This document shows, piece by piece, positions 50,882 to 60,648 of a stretch of 64,000 nt of DNA. How positions within the stretch are numbered: position 1 is the stretch's first letter; every line of letters begins with the position of its first letter. Location of the stretch: the NCBI RefSeq assembly GCF_021025955.1, contig NZ_JAJNCL010000002.1, positions 175,626 through 239,625 on the forward strand, given 5' to 3'. The notes below the pieces were generated by a model. The model worked only from the letters and a program-made list of their open reading frames with translations. It was not told the origin of the DNA and did no database searches. Source of the DNA: Rhodococcus qingshengii. GTDB taxonomy: Bacteria; Actinomycetota; Actinomycetes; Mycobacteriales; Mycobacteriaceae. A program made the position numbers and the translations under genes.

Positions 50882-52435
50882 TCAGTTGACGTAGTCCAGA
50901 CGCGTCATCATTCCGGATTCTTGGTGATATCCGTTGTGGCAGTGCAACATCCAACTTCCCGGGTTATCCGCCACGAGATCGACGGCGACTGATTCCATCG
51001 GCTTGACGATGGCAGTGTCCTTCCGCGGTCCGGGTGTGCCGCCGGCGTTGACGACCTGGAAGGTGTGCCCGTGAAGGTGCATGGGGTGCCACATCATGGT
51101 CATGTTGGTGAAGGTGAGGCGGGCGCGTTGTCCCTGCTCGATTGTCAGGGGCCGGGTGTCGTCATAGGCGCGGCCGTTGATGGTCCAGTTGTAGCTCATC
51201 ATGTCGCCGCCGAGATCAGCCGAGAGCGCCACCGCCGAACCATCGACGGGCAGTCGGGCGCTGTCAGCGGCGGTGAAAGCGCTCGCGACTCCTATCCGCC
51301 CATCCAACTCCCGGGGCCGAAACGCCGAATCTGGCGCAGACCCCGAACCGGTGCGCAGCAGTGCCTGCGCCTGCGCGTTCTTACCTTCCGCCAGCGCGGT
51401 CAGTGCGAAGACCCCGTCTTTGGCGGTGACGATGACGTCGTAGCGTTCGCCCATGCCGAGCAGCAGCGCATCGACCTCGGCCGGGACGATCGGGTATCCG
51501 TCGGTGTGAGTGACGGTCATGGTGTGGTCGGCCAACGCAATCCGGAACGCGGTGTCGGCGCCGGCGTTGATGATCCGTATCCGTATCCGCTGGCCAGGCA
51601 TCGCGGAAAATGTCGTCGGCGCGGCCGGAATTCGGCCGTTGATCAGGTAGTACGGGTAGCGGATGTCGCCGGAGTCGCCGCCCAGAAGTGCGCTGGAACC
51701 CGGGGACGCCGGTGCCGTACTACTTCCGGTGGGCCCACCGCCCAGCCCTCCCATGCCTGGCATGTTTCCCATTCCGGATCCGCCCATCGATCCCATCCCA
51801 CCGCTGTGCAAGTCGGAGAAGATCTGTTGCGGACTAGTTCCGACGCCGTCGGTCCAGTCGTCGAGGACGACGATCCACTCGGCGTCGCAATCCACTTTCT
51901 CGGTGGGGTCGTCGACGATCACCGGGAGATACAGTCCGTAGTCGGTGTCGAGTCCGACATGCGGATGCGCCCAATACGTTCCTGAATGAGGTACCGAGAA
52001 CCGGTAAGTGAAGCTCTGATCCGGTCTGATGTTCCGGCTGGCCGGCGCGGCGCCGTCCATGTCGTTGCGCAACGCAATGCCGTGCCAGTGCACCGAGGTG
52101 TCGTGGTCGAGTCCATTGATCACGGTCACCGCGAGGTCGTCGCCGACATCGGCGCGGATCACCCGACTGGGAAGGGTGTCTGTGTAGGCGAGGGTGCGTA
52201 CTCGAATCCCACCGAGATCGATGTCGGTGGGATTCGGGTTCAGCGCGTACTCCACCGTGCGCCCGGTGTGCGGCCTGCCCGCTTCCGCGGCGGCTATCGC
52301 ATCCGTGTCGATGGACGGTGCGCGAGGGGTGGACGGGGCGGCGCATCCGGCCAGTGCGATGGCGCCCACTCCTGCCGCTGCGGTGAGGAAGGCGCGTCTG
52401 CTGATGTGAAATCCATTGCCGTGCACGTCCGTCAT
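50882..52435 (-). CDS. Tat-exported multicopper oxidase (CopA/CueO/MmcO-like)
   Basis: 517 residues from the ATG at 52435; a GTG one codon upstream is possible given GGAG spacing. The N-terminus has a twin-arginine signal (ISRRAFLTAAAGVGAIALAG) ending in a lipobox cysteine (LAGC), so it is probably a membrane-anchored exported lipoprotein. Copper ligands: SVHWHGIALRND, TYWAHPHVG, WHPMHLHGHTFQV and the T1/T2/T3 motif MLHCHNGYHQESGMM. A Gly/Met-rich insert (GGMGSMGGSGMGNMPGMGGL, about residues 215-240) resembles Cu(I)-binding loops of CueO. It oxidises Cu(I) to protect the cell. Downstream of a SHOCT membrane gene, same strand. Confidence 0.93.
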   Translation of the reverse strand: MTDVHGNGFHISRRAFLTAAAGVGAIALAGCAAPSTPRAPSIDTDAIAAAEAGRPHTGRTVEYALNPNPTDIDLGGIRVRTLAYTDTLPSRVIRADVGDDLAVTVINGLDHDTSVHWHGIALRNDMDGAAPASRNIRPDQSFTYRFSVPHSGTYWAHPHVGLDTDYGLYLPVIVDDPTEKVDCDAEWIVVLDDWTDGVGTSPQQIFSDLHSGGMGSMGGSGMGNMPGMGGLGGGPTGSSTAPASPGSSALLGGDSGDIRYPYYLINGRIPAAPTTFSAMPGQRIRIRIINAGADTAFRIALADHTMTVTHTDGYPIVPAEVDALLLGMGERYDVIVTAKDGVFALTALAEGKNAQAQALLRTGSGSAPDSAFRPRELDGRIGVASAFTAADSARLPVDGSAVALSADLGGDMMSYNWTINGRAYDDTRPLTIEQGQRARLTFTNMTMMWHPMHLHGHTFQVVNAGGTPGPRKDTAIVKPMESVAVDLVADNPGSWMLHCHNGYHQESGMMTRLDYVN

Positions 52436-52490
52436 CACCAGTGCGCTCCTCGGTGTCGTAGCCCCACGGGTCCCGGGCATGACCGCGAGG

Positions 52491-52760
52491 TCATGCCGAC
52501 CGATGCTCTCGCCCAGGACCCAGGATCGCCTTGCGAGCCCGATACTCCTCGGCATCTATCTCACCGCGAGCGAACCGCCCGTCCAACACCTCCTGAGGAC
52601 TGCGCTCAGCCGGTGTGCGGTTGGTACGTGACTGCCGGAACAGGGCAAGCACACCCACGACGACAACTCCCCAGAAAATGATCATCGCTATCCCCATCAG
52701 TACCCAGACGCCCCAGCCCATCCCGTAACCGGCTCCGTCGTTCCACCACATCATCGCCAT
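52491..52760 (-). CDS. SHOCT-domain small membrane protein
   Basis: 89 residues. A Met/Trp/Gly-rich N-terminus (MAMMWWNDGAGYGMGWGVWV) leads into one membrane helix (LMGIAMIIFWGVVVVGVLAL), then a C-terminal SHOCT motif (PQEVLDGRFARGEIDAEEYR then ARKAIL). SHOCT proteins of this form often accompany copper-resistance oxidases. It starts at 52760 and ends 55 nt before the oxidase, forming an operon with it. Confidence 0.88.
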   Translation of the reverse strand: MAMMWWNDGAGYGMGWGVWVLMGIAMIIFWGVVVVGVLALFRQSRTNRTPAERSPQEVLDGRFARGEIDAEEYRARKAILGPGREHRSA

Positions 52761-52845
52761 TCACTCCCTTCGGAACCCTGATCGCGGCAGCATTGACAGC
52801 GGCGGGCCCTGCTCGCGTTCCGCCGTCGGGACCTGCGTTGCGTTG

Positions 52846-54216
52846 TCAGCACGTCGTTGTCACGGTGGCGTTTGCGTGCCGAGGCCCAAGCGCCAGCACG
52901 GCGCGAAACCCTTCCGCGATAGCTGTCATCAGCGCGGGTTGGTCCGGAACTGCTCTCACGTCGACGTTGATCCCGACACACACGTGCGAGTCGTAAGACA
53001 TCAAAGTCGCGTTGAAAGCCGATCCGAGGGTAGGACTGAATGCGAATTGGCGAATTATCCGCGCACCGGCGAGGAACAACGGTGTCGAAGAACCAACGAC
53101 GTTGGATGCAACAAAATCCATGTGCTTGAGCATGTCGCCTGTGACCGCGACCGGCAGCAAGTTCAGCATTCTGGCCAAGTGAGGAGATAGCGGAATCGCC
53201 GGCTCGTTCCGCCAACTTTCTACGATGACGTGAACACGACGGATCAATTTCTCCGGATCTGCAATATCGACCGGAAGAGCAAACCTTGCAAGCGTGATTC
53301 GGTTGCCTCCCAGCGGATCACGACTGTCACGCAGACTGATCGGCAATGTCACCATCAGTTGATTCGGTACGTCACCGTGGCCTCTGTGGTAGCCGGCCAT
53401 GCCCAGCAGAAGTGCAGCCAAGAACGCGTCGTTTACCGAGCATTGTGTGCCCGCCGCTGCAGCGGTCAGTGCCGCCACCGGAAATTCGATCACACCGAAA
53501 CCACGGCGCGTACTCCGAGCAGTCATCACTGGCGACATCGTTCGGGTCGCCGGTCGCGTCATACGCGCCGTCGATCCGAAGATTCGCACGACGTCGTGCA
53601 TCGTAGCTGCGGGATGGCGCACTGCGTGCGCGGCACTTCGGGCCACCGCTTCGGTCATCGCCGCACGTGAGTCTCCTGGTGTGGAACGAACAACAGGTGG
53701 CCTGAATTCGTGGCCGTCCTGACTTGATCCACCAGTCCGCGTGTCATCGGTAATTTCGCGTGTCAGTTGCATACCCCCGACCCCGTCGGTCAAGGAATGA
53801 TGAACTTTGACTACCAGCGCTGTTGCACCGCCGCCTAGCCCATCGAGCACGGTGAGCTCCCATAACGGACGATCCTTGTCGAAGGCTGCCATCCCGCTCA
53901 TGCGGGCAAAATCCAGGACGCCTTTCCACCCACCTGGTGGTGGCACGGAAGACCTTCGAAGGTGCCAACTCAGGTCGAAGTCCGCGTCATCCACCCAACG
54001 TGGTGGACTCCACGGAAATTGTCGCGCAACCGCTTTGCACCTGAAGATCGGAACTACGTCGATGGCGTGGTTCATCGCGGCGGTCAATCGTTCGTGATCC
54101 GGGAGCCTGTCCAGCACGATGATCGAGACGATTGTCGAGCGGAGGACCGGATCGGCCTCCATCCGCCAAGACATCAGGTCGGTCTGCGTCATCGATCGCG
54201 CGTTTGCGCCGCTCAT
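52846..54216 (-). CDS. WS/DGAT acyltransferase (wax ester synthase / diacylglycerol acyltransferase)
   Basis: 456 residues. The catalytic HHxxxDG motif is VKVHHSLTDGVGGMQL (about residues 135-145). The C-terminal domain contains GNRITLARFALPVD and NVVGSSTPLFLAG, standard for the family. It esterifies acyl-CoA to diacylglycerol or fatty alcohols, storing triacylglycerol or wax esters, an actinobacterial hallmark of dormancy and hypoxia. It follows a CBS-domain gene on the same strand with a short palindrome in the 49-nt gap. Confidence 0.93.
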   Translation of the reverse strand: MSGANARSMTQTDLMSWRMEADPVLRSTIVSIIVLDRLPDHERLTAAMNHAIDVVPIFRCKAVARQFPWSPPRWVDDADFDLSWHLRRSSVPPPGGWKGVLDFARMSGMAAFDKDRPLWELTVLDGLGGGATALVVKVHHSLTDGVGGMQLTREITDDTRTGGSSQDGHEFRPPVVRSTPGDSRAAMTEAVARSAAHAVRHPAATMHDVVRIFGSTARMTRPATRTMSPVMTARSTRRGFGVIEFPVAALTAAAAGTQCSVNDAFLAALLLGMAGYHRGHGDVPNQLMVTLPISLRDSRDPLGGNRITLARFALPVDIADPEKLIRRVHVIVESWRNEPAIPLSPHLARMLNLLPVAVTGDMLKHMDFVASNVVGSSTPLFLAGARIIRQFAFSPTLGSAFNATLMSYDSHVCVGINVDVRAVPDQPALMTAIAEGFRAVLALGPRHANATVTTTC

Positions 54217-54242
54217 GGCCCACTCGATTCACTCGTCGGCGT

Positions 54243-54257
54243 AATCCTTCAAGGATT
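54243..54257. promoter_or_regulatory. Palindrome between the CBS and WS/DGAT genes
   Basis: AATCCTT-C-AAGGATT, perfect 7-bp arms with one central base, located 27 nt before the WS/DGAT start and just after the CBS stop. The one-base loop makes an RNA hairpin unlikely, so a DNA-binding site is possible. Chance cannot be excluded for a site this short. Confidence 0.4.
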
Positions 54258-54265
54258 GGCGATTC

Positions 54266-54844
54266 TCAAGGCCTCAATCGAACCTCGTCAACGCCTGGAA
54301 CGGTCGAAGCAAGTGCAGTCACGACACCTCGCTCGGGATCATCGTCGGAAATCCCACTGACTGTCAGTATTCCGTCGACATAACCCACTGCCCATCGGTC
54401 GGGCCCGCCATAGACGTCAAGTCGATGGCGCACTTCGTCAGCGATCCGATCGGGGTCCAGGGCCAGCAGTCCGATCAAATCCTGGCGGGTCACCACTCCG
54501 ATTAAGTCCCTCTCACGAACGATCGGAACCGCGCGCAGCCCAGAACGCAGCATCTCGGATGCGATGTCATTGACCACGACATCTTCGGTCATTGCCACCA
54601 CGGGTTGTGTCATCACGTCAGCGACGGATTGTTCGGTCGACTCGGTCGCGCGTTCGTGTGACAGTCGTTCGAACCCACTTCTGAGAAGATCACCTTCGGA
54701 CACGATCCCGACCAGTCGCTTCTGCTCGTCGACTACTGGGAGTGCCGAAAAACCTGACCGCGCAATCTCTCGTAGACAGTCACCTACACTTCGCGCCTGA
54801 TCGATTGTCGTCACAGGGCTACTCATGATGTCTCGTGCACGCAT
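54266..54844 (-). CDS. CBS-domain pair with C-terminal BON domain
   Basis: 192 residues. Two CBS motifs are seen: RARDIMSSPVTTIDQARSVG with LVGIVSEGDLLR, and VADVMTQPVVAMTEDVVVND with LIGVVTRQDLIGLL. A BON-like tail follows (IADEVRHRLDVYGGPDRWAV, GILTVSGISDDD). CBS pairs bind adenine nucleotides, so the protein may sense energy charge. Similar genes lie in the hypoxia regulon of mycobacteria. It is divergent from PEP synthase, with 239 nt between starts. Confidence 0.92.
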   Translation of the reverse strand: MRARDIMSSPVTTIDQARSVGDCLREIARSGFSALPVVDEQKRLVGIVSEGDLLRSGFERLSHERATESTEQSVADVMTQPVVAMTEDVVVNDIASEMLRSGLRAVPIVRERDLIGVVTRQDLIGLLALDPDRIADEVRHRLDVYGGPDRWAVGYVDGILTVSGISDDDPERGVVTALASTVPGVDEVRLRP

Positions 54845-55083
54845 GACAATTCTCCTCTGGTTATCCCGCTGGACGTCCGATCTCGCGAACGAGGAATGCG
54901 ACGAACCGATGTCCCCAGCGTGACAAACATCGACCGTGAACCGGAAGTGTCTTCGGCATCCTGCGCACTGGAAATCGGCCCCGAGCGGAGTGACTTCCGC
55001 CTCTGTAGACCTGCTGCGGGAAAGGGTTTGCTGAACACTGTCGCGCGCTAACCCACGCGCATAGCACTCGGACGGGAGAGCTC

Positions 55084-57393
55084 ATGAAAGCGAGTTCCAT
55101 AGATGCCAGACGTCGGTGGGTAGAACCGATCGACGCCGTCGGACCCGAAGACGCACCGACCGTCGGCGGCAAAGCCGCGAATCTCGGCGAACTGAGGCGA
55201 TCGAACTTTCCGGTTCCGCCGGGGTTCGTAATCACCACCTGCGGCTATCTCGACGCCATGGAAGCCTCCGGGTTGAGAGACGACCTGAAATCAGGGGAAC
55301 TACCGTCTACCCGCAGCGCCGAGGAGGCAGTCACAGCATCACTCGTGCCCAAAGCACTGCAAGAGCAGATCATCGATGCCTATCGCGCGCTGGGTCCATC
55401 AGGTACGCGAGTGGCGGTCCGTTCGTCCGCTCCCGCAGAAGACGCGTCCGATACCTCGTACGCAGGCATTCACGAAAGTTTCACAAATGTCGCCGGTGAC
55501 GAAGGCTTGATCGATGCCGTACGGCAGTGTTGGGCATCGTTATGGTCGGATCGAGCATTGTCGTACCGCAACCTCCAAGGCGTTGCGGACGAGCCGTCGC
55601 TGGCAGTTGTCGTCCAACTGATGGTCGACTCGGACCAATCGGGAGTCGTATTCACTGCCGACCCGCGCACCGGTGCGCGGGACCGCATGGTCATCGAAGC
55701 TGCCACCGGATTGGGGGAAGTCGTAGTGGGTGGACAGGTGGAACCAGACACTTACGTAGTGTCGAAACCTGACTTCGACATCATCGATGTGCATATCGGT
55801 TCACAGGCATTCGCGATCTCGCTGTCCGAAGGGACTGAAAAGGCGTCGGAAATACCTCTCTCACAACGCGAACACCAGATCCTTACCGACGACCAGATCC
55901 ACCAGCTCGCAGCATTGGCCGCAGCCGTGGAAGAACACTACCGGCGACCACAAGACCTCGAATTCGCCTACAGCGGAGGACAACTGTGGCTGGTCCAGAC
56001 ACGCCCGATCACCACCCTTTCCGAGCAACCGGAAGCACTGGCCGAAGCCCAACACGACGCCGGCGAAAAAGCACGTGTCCTCGCCCAGGGATTGGGCGCC
56101 GGGCCGGGAACTGCTACCGGACGCGTCCGAGTCCTGCGTTCAGTGGCCGACGGTCGTGATTTGGTCGACGGCGAAATACTGGTGGCCCCGATGACGCGAC
56201 CGGACTGGTTACCGGTTCTCCGACGAGCCGCCGCCATCGTCACCGACGGCGGTGGCATTACCTGCCACGCAGCTATCGTGGGCCGCGAACTCGGCCGACC
56301 GGTTGTCGTCGGAACACGCACGGCAACAAAGGATCTTGCAGACGGGACTTTGATCACAGTCGACGGAACTGCAGGAACGGTCATTGCTGCAGATTCCGCA
56401 ACCGCCGACTCCTCGAAAAATGCGACCACCACCATGCCGAGGACAATGTCGACACCCCGTCCGACAACCGCGACATCCGTCTACGTGAACCTGGCGACTC
56501 CTGAAGCTGCAGAACGGACAGCCGACACAGACGTCGACGGAGTAGGGCTCTTGCGAGCTGAATTCCTGATCATGGACGCTCTTGAAGGGCTGCATCCCCA
56601 CACGATGATCGCCCGAGGTCTCCACGGAGAGTACGTGGCCAAAATGTCTTCTGCCCTGTCACGTATTGCCGCCGCTTTCGGAGCCCGACCGGTCATCTAT
56701 CGCGCAATAGACCTCCGCACCAACGAGTTTGCGCATCTTGAAGGTGGTGACATCGAACCCCGCGAAGACAATCCCATGATCGGCTACCGGGGCTGTTTTC
56801 GCTACGTGCGGGAACCGGAATTGTTCGCGCTCGATCTCGATGTCATCGCCGAAACGCGAAAGAACTATCCGAACGTGCATTTGATGATTCCGTTCGTTCG
56901 GACCGAATGGGAGCTCGCGCGCTGTTTGGCACAATTGGATGCCCACCCTCTCGGGGCGGATCACCGGATGCTTCGATGGGTGATGGCTGAGATACCCTCG
57001 GTTGCCTATTGGATTCCCAGGTACGCGGCAATGGGCATCGACGGAGTGTCGATCGGCACCAACGATCTCACTCAACTGGTGCTGGGAGTCGACCGGGATT
57101 CGGAGATTTGCCAAGAACTCTTCGACACCATGGATCCTGCCGTTCTCGAAACCATCGACACCATCATCGAGCGTGCCACCCTCGCGGGCATGACGACCTC
57201 ACTGTGCGGACAGGCAGTGTCAACCAATCCTGCTCTGGCCGAACACCTCGTGAGGCAAGGCATCACGTCGGTTTCCGTGACCCCCGACGCAGTTGACACC
57301 GCTCGCCATGCAATCGCGGTCGCTGAACGACGCATCCTCCTCGCCCGAGCTCGTTCGGGTGGACGCCGAAATCCGAGTCGATGGCTTGACTGA
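55084..57393 (+). CDS. ppsA: Phosphoenolpyruvate synthase
   Basis: 769 residues, close to the usual 790; ATG at 55084 after GGGAGAG. Domains: the ATP-grasp N-terminus (VGGKAANLGELRRSNFPVPPGF, VAVRSSAPAEDASDTSYAG); the phosphohistidine domain (GGGITCHAAIVGRELGRPVV, His about 394); and a PEP/pyruvate TIM barrel with RPVIYRAIDLRTNEF, GTNDLTQLVLGVDRDS and the catalytic Cys in SLCGQAVSTNP (about 707). A short low-complexity linker (TADSSKNATTTMPRTMSTPR) separates them. It converts pyruvate + ATP to PEP + AMP + Pi, supporting gluconeogenesis from lipids. It ends 10 nt from the convergent PfkB gene. Confidence 0.94.
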   Translation: MKASSIDARRRWVEPIDAVGPEDAPTVGGKAANLGELRRSNFPVPPGFVITTCGYLDAMEASGLRDDLKSGELPSTRSAEEAVTASLVPKALQEQIIDAYRALGPSGTRVAVRSSAPAEDASDTSYAGIHESFTNVAGDEGLIDAVRQCWASLWSDRALSYRNLQGVADEPSLAVVVQLMVDSDQSGVVFTADPRTGARDRMVIEAATGLGEVVVGGQVEPDTYVVSKPDFDIIDVHIGSQAFAISLSEGTEKASEIPLSQREHQILTDDQIHQLAALAAAVEEHYRRPQDLEFAYSGGQLWLVQTRPITTLSEQPEALAEAQHDAGEKARVLAQGLGAGPGTATGRVRVLRSVADGRDLVDGEILVAPMTRPDWLPVLRRAAAIVTDGGGITCHAAIVGRELGRPVVVGTRTATKDLADGTLITVDGTAGTVIAADSATADSSKNATTTMPRTMSTPRPTTATSVYVNLATPEAAERTADTDVDGVGLLRAEFLIMDALEGLHPHTMIARGLHGEYVAKMSSALSRIAAAFGARPVIYRAIDLRTNEFAHLEGGDIEPREDNPMIGYRGCFRYVREPELFALDLDVIAETRKNYPNVHLMIPFVRTEWELARCLAQLDAHPLGADHRMLRWVMAEIPSVAYWIPRYAAMGIDGVSIGTNDLTQLVLGVDRDSEICQELFDTMDPAVLETIDTIIERATLAGMTTSLCGQAVSTNPALAEHLVRQGITSVSVTPDAVDTARHAIAVAERRILLARARSGGRRNPSRWLD

Positions 57394-57403
57394 GCATCGG
57401 CAC

Positions 57404-58372
57404 CTAGTCGGGTCGGATCACTCCCCGATCTGCTCCTGCACGAATCCGTTCATAGAAGACCTCCACGTCGGCTGGTAAACACGGTGCCGTCCCTGGGGTC
57501 TTCAACATCGCGGCCCCGGCTGCAACACCGAACCGAACCGCATCCATCAGCGAACGCTGATGGATGAGCGAATACACCATGCCCGCAACCATGCTGTCCC
57601 CCGCGCCCACACCACTGATCGATACGACGTCCACCGACGGCACACACTCACACATGTCGGCAGTCACCAGCAAGGCTCCAGCGGCTCCAAGCGAAACGAC
57701 CACCACCTCCGCAACCTTCTGCGCAACAATAGTTCTCGCTGCGTCGACTTGCTCCACCCGAGTCTCGAGTGGGTGGTCGACCCATTCACGAAGCTCGCGG
57801 ATACTCGGCTTGACAAGAAAGACACCACTCTTCAATGCGCGCAATGCAGCGCCAGAGGTGTCGACAACCAGCCGCGCCCCGGTTCCCTCGAGGTAATCGA
57901 CCAACCGCTGAACAAAATCAGCACCCACCCCCGGTGGCAAACTGCCGCTCACGACAACATATCCGGAATCGACGGCGAATTCACGCACTCGAGCGAGACA
58001 CGATTCCACCTCTGCAACGGTGAGAATCGGTCCAGGCAACACAAAACGATACTGCTCACCTGTCGACTCATCGTCCACGGTAAAACTCTCGCGAGTCGAC
58101 CCTGAGACGGGCTCGGCCCAATGCCGCACTTGTTCACCGATCAGAAGGTCCTCGACCGCCAGGCCACAATGACCTCCCGAGGGAAACACTGCCGTCACGT
58201 CGCCGCCGAGGACCCGGAGCACTCGCGCGACGTTCAATCCGCCGCCGCCGGGATCACGACGAGGTGCCACACAACGCACCTTGTCTGTCGTGTGGACGGC
58301 ACGCGCGCTGGTCGCTATGTCGAGTGCCGGGTTCATCGTCACCGTTACGACGCGAGAGTCACTCTGCTCCAT
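57404..58372 (-). CDS. PfkB-family sugar kinase (1-phosphofructokinase / PfkB type)
   Basis: 322 residues. Motifs: the N-terminal TVTMNPALDIATSARAVHTT, GGGGLNVARVLRVLGGDV and the anion-hole/catalytic GVGAGDSMVAGMVYSLIHQ with the base Asp. The ordering matches FruK/PfkB enzymes that phosphorylate fructose-6-P, fructose-1-P or tagatose-6-P. Its start overlaps the end of the GNAT gene by 14 nt, so the pair is an operon (GNAT, kinase). Kinases of this type are part of mycobacterial hypoxia regulons. Confidence 0.92.
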   Translation of the reverse strand: MEQSDSRVVTVTMNPALDIATSARAVHTTDKVRCVAPRRDPGGGGLNVARVLRVLGGDVTAVFPSGGHCGLAVEDLLIGEQVRHWAEPVSGSTRESFTVDDESTGEQYRFVLPGPILTVAEVESCLARVREFAVDSGYVVVSGSLPPGVGADFVQRLVDYLEGTGARLVVDTSGAALRALKSGVFLVKPSIRELREWVDHPLETRVEQVDAARTIVAQKVAEVVVVSLGAAGALLVTADMCECVPSVDVVSISGVGAGDSMVAGMVYSLIHQRSLMDAVRFGVAAGAAMLKTPGTAPCLPADVEVFYERIRAGADRGVIRPD

Positions 58373-58859
58373 GTAGTTTCACTTCCAGATGCAGCGTTGA
58401 TCCATCACGACGAAGCGAATGCGCCCAGCCACGGTCACGAATGACCTGAAGCATCGGTGCGTTCGCCCCCAAAATTTCGGCCACCATGCGTCGTGCCCCG
58501 TGCAGGTAAGCTTCATCCTCCAGCCGCTTCAAGATCGAAGTCCCGATTCCATGCAGCCGGTCGCCTTGCGCAACCACGAGGGCGAACTCCACCGTGGGCG
58601 GCGAAACCCTCTCCAACGCAACATAGCTTCCGACACCCACCAATTCTTCGCCGATGAAGGCACCCAGAGCGCATCGCCGATCGTTGCACTCGCACAGTTG
58701 ATCGGAAAAGGTGGTGAGTTGCTTCGGCTGCGGTCCGAACCACCGCATGTACGAATCATGTTGGTCAAGATGCTCATGTAACCGTTGAACAGCAACCGCG
58801 TCGGGTGCTCCGAGGCACCGGAGAGTTGTCGTGCCGATTCCGCTGCCCGTCGCGGCCAT
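58359..58859 (-). CDS. GNAT-family N-acetyltransferase
   Basis: 166 residues. GNAT core: GEELVGVGSYVALERVSPPT, VEFALVVAQGDRLHGIGTSI then LKRLEDEAYLHGARRMVAEI, with motif A in DRLHGIGTSILKRL, then NAPMLQVIRDRGW. The N-terminal RWFGPQPKQLT and DQLCECND resemble GNAT domains of Pat-type protein acetyltransferases and stand-alone relatives. It may acetylate a protein lysine; there is no cyclic-nucleotide domain in this protein. Divergent from the hydrogenase operon, with 170 nt between the starts. Confidence 0.9.
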   Translation of the reverse strand: MAATGSGIGTTTLRCLGAPDAVAVQRLHEHLDQHDSYMRWFGPQPKQLTTFSDQLCECNDRRCALGAFIGEELVGVGSYVALERVSPPTVEFALVVAQGDRLHGIGTSILKRLEDEAYLHGARRMVAEILGANAPMLQVIRDRGWAHSLRRDGSTLHLEVKLHGAE

Positions 58860-59029
58860 CGATCATCACCTGATTCGGCTGGGGATACTTTCCGATTGAA
58901 CCGTGCCGTTGCCTTCAGGGGGCAGAGCCTTTTGTCATCGAATACCGTCCTTCGCCCCTACCCGCGCCGGCAGCCCATGCGCGAAGCTGAAGCGTGGAGG
59001 AATACGGATGACGCCCGCAAGGAGGATCC

Positions 59030-60187
59030 ATGACTGATTCAGGATCTCCCACCGACCTGACCAGCGAACAATTCGTCATGGACCGAGACGGACTTGACGA
59101 GTTGATCACCGTGTTGATCAGCGAGGGTTATCGCGTCATCGGGCCGACTGTCCGCGACAGCGCTATTGTCCTCGACACTCTCGACTCCGGTGATCAATTG
59201 CCGACGGGATGGGGTGTCGATACCGCCCCTGGACTGTATCGACTGCGGAGGAGAGCAGATTCTGCCGTCTTCGGTCACTCCGCGGGCCCGCAATCGTGGA
59301 AGCAGTACCTGCACCCGTCGCGGCAACAACTCTGGAGCCAATCCACGGACGGTACATTCCACGCACCGCCGACCGAACCTGCTCGATACGCATTTCTCGG
59401 CGTGCGCGCGTGCGACCTCGCAGCGATCGGAATACTCCAGACAGTGCTGTCGGCCGGCGGAAAGGCGGCGACAAATCTATTCGAGGGTCTGTTCGTGATC
59501 GCAGCCAACTGCACGGAACCCGGCGGGGTGTGTTTCTGTGCGTCGATGAACACCGGCCCGGAGGCCAAAACCGGCTACGACCTGTGTCTGACCGAAAGGA
59601 TCGACAACGACGGCCACCGATTCGTCACCGGGGTGGGCACCACGGAAGGATCACGGATACTCACGCTGGTCCGCGGTAGGCAGGCGACCGACGAGGAAAC
59701 TACCGAGGCCGCAGGCGCTGTCGCCGATGCAGCACATCATATGGGTCGGCAAATGCCGGACGTCGATCTTCGCGGCATGCTCCGCGACGCACGGGACGCC
59801 GATGTCTGGGCGGACGTCGCGTCACGGTGCTTGACCTGCGGGAACTGCACGATGGTGTGCCCGACGTGCTTCTGCACTACCACCGAGGACGTCTCCGATC
59901 TTGCGGGCGACAATGTCGAGCGATGGCAGCACTGGTCGTCATGTTTCGACCTGGACTACTCGCAACTGCACGGTGGCGCAGTACGTGTCAGTGGTGAGAG
60001 CCGGTACCGACAATGGATTTCTCACAAATTGGGCACCTGGCACGACCAATTCGGTTCGTCCGGTTGCGTTGGTTGCGGCCGATGCATCGACTGGTGTCCA
60101 GTGGGAATCGACATCACGGCGGAAGCGGCCCGCCTGACCGGCGCTTTGACTGTGGAACCCGACAGCGATACCGGTTGTCACTCATGA
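59030..60187 (+). CDS. hydB-like: Group 3b [NiFe]-hydrogenase beta subunit (4Fe-4S dicluster protein)
   Basis: 385 residues; ATG at 59030 preceded by GGAGG. C-terminal iron-sulfur motifs: [16 protein letters not shown] and [16 protein letters not shown], each of the ferredoxin CxxCxxCxxxC type, with an extra Cys-containing block ([10 protein letters not shown]) and RACDLAAI in the middle, as in HydB of sulfhydrogenases. It passes electrons between the hydrogenase small subunit and the flavin reductase. First gene of a unit of six or more genes; its stop overlaps the next start (ATGA). Confidence 0.92.
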   Translation: MTDSGSPTDLTSEQFVMDRDGLDELITVLISEGYRVIGPTVRDSAIVLDTLDSGDQLPTGWGVDTAPGLYRLRRRADSAVFGHSAGPQSWKQYLHPSRQQLWSQSTDGTFHAPPTEPARYAFLGVRACDLAAIGILQTVLSAGGKAATNLFEGLFVIAANCTEPGGVCFCASMNTGPEAKTGYDLCLTERIDNDGHRFVTGVGTTEGSRILTLVRGRQATDEETTEAAGAVADAAHHMGRQMPDVDLRGMLRDARDADVWADVASRCLTCGNCTMVCPTCFCTTTEDVSDLAGDNVERWQHWSSCFDLDYSQLHGGAVRVSGESRYRQWISHKLGTWHDQFGSSGCVGCGRCIDWCPVGIDITAEAARLTGALTVEPDSDTGCHS

Positions 60188-60648
60188 ACGATCACGCCTG
60201 CGAGCAGTGTCCAAGAGAAATCGAAGGTCTGGCCGACGATCAACGTCATGAACTCGCTGCCTTCTCGCGCGAGGTTCAGTTCGCGGCCGGTACCGTGGTG
60301 TTCCGCGAAGGTGACTCCGCTGACAAATGTTGGCTTCTCCGGACCGGCCGGATTACGCTCACCACCAGAATTCCCGGACGCGGCGAGGAAACTGTCGAAA
60401 CACTTTCTGTCGGTGAGATTCTAGGCGTGTCCTGGTTCCGCCCACCTCGACAGTGGCAATGGACGGCGACCGCGGTCACTCCCGTGACAGCAGCCGAAGT
60501 CGACGCCACCATGTTGCAATCTGTCGCCGGGAGCAATCCGGATCTCGGACGGGCGATCTACTCGATCCTGGCGGACACACTCCTCCACCGATTGCAGGCA
60601 ACACGCGCACGCCTGCTTGATCTCTATGCACGCGAACATGTTCGGTGA
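60184..60648 (+). CDS. Stand-alone cyclic-nucleotide-binding-domain protein in the hydrogenase operon
   Basis: 154 residues, ATG at 60184 overlapping the HydB stop. The Crp-type beta-roll is complete (GTVVFREGDSADKCWLLRTG, TLSVGEILGVSWFRPPRQ, with a TATAVTPVTAAEVDATMLQS tail), followed by one long helix ([20 protein letters not shown]). There is no helix-turn-helix, so unlike Crp/Fnr (about 220 residues) it cannot bind DNA by itself. Its N-terminus has two Cys (CEQCPREI). I infer a regulatory or sensory subunit that acts on the hydrogenase directly or by partner binding. Confidence 0.88.
   Translation: MNDHACEQCPREIEGLADDQRHELAAFSREVQFAAGTVVFREGDSADKCWLLRTGRITLTTRIPGRGEETVETLSVGEILGVSWFRPPRQWQWTATAVTPVTAAEVDATMLQSVAGSNPDLGRAIYSILADTLLHRLQATRARLLDLYAREHVR

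Noticed and set aside
58860..59029. Possible DosR box before the hydrogenase operon
   Set aside because: The closest stretch (CAGGGGGCAGAGCCTTTTG) matches the DosR consensus only weakly and lacks symmetric arms.
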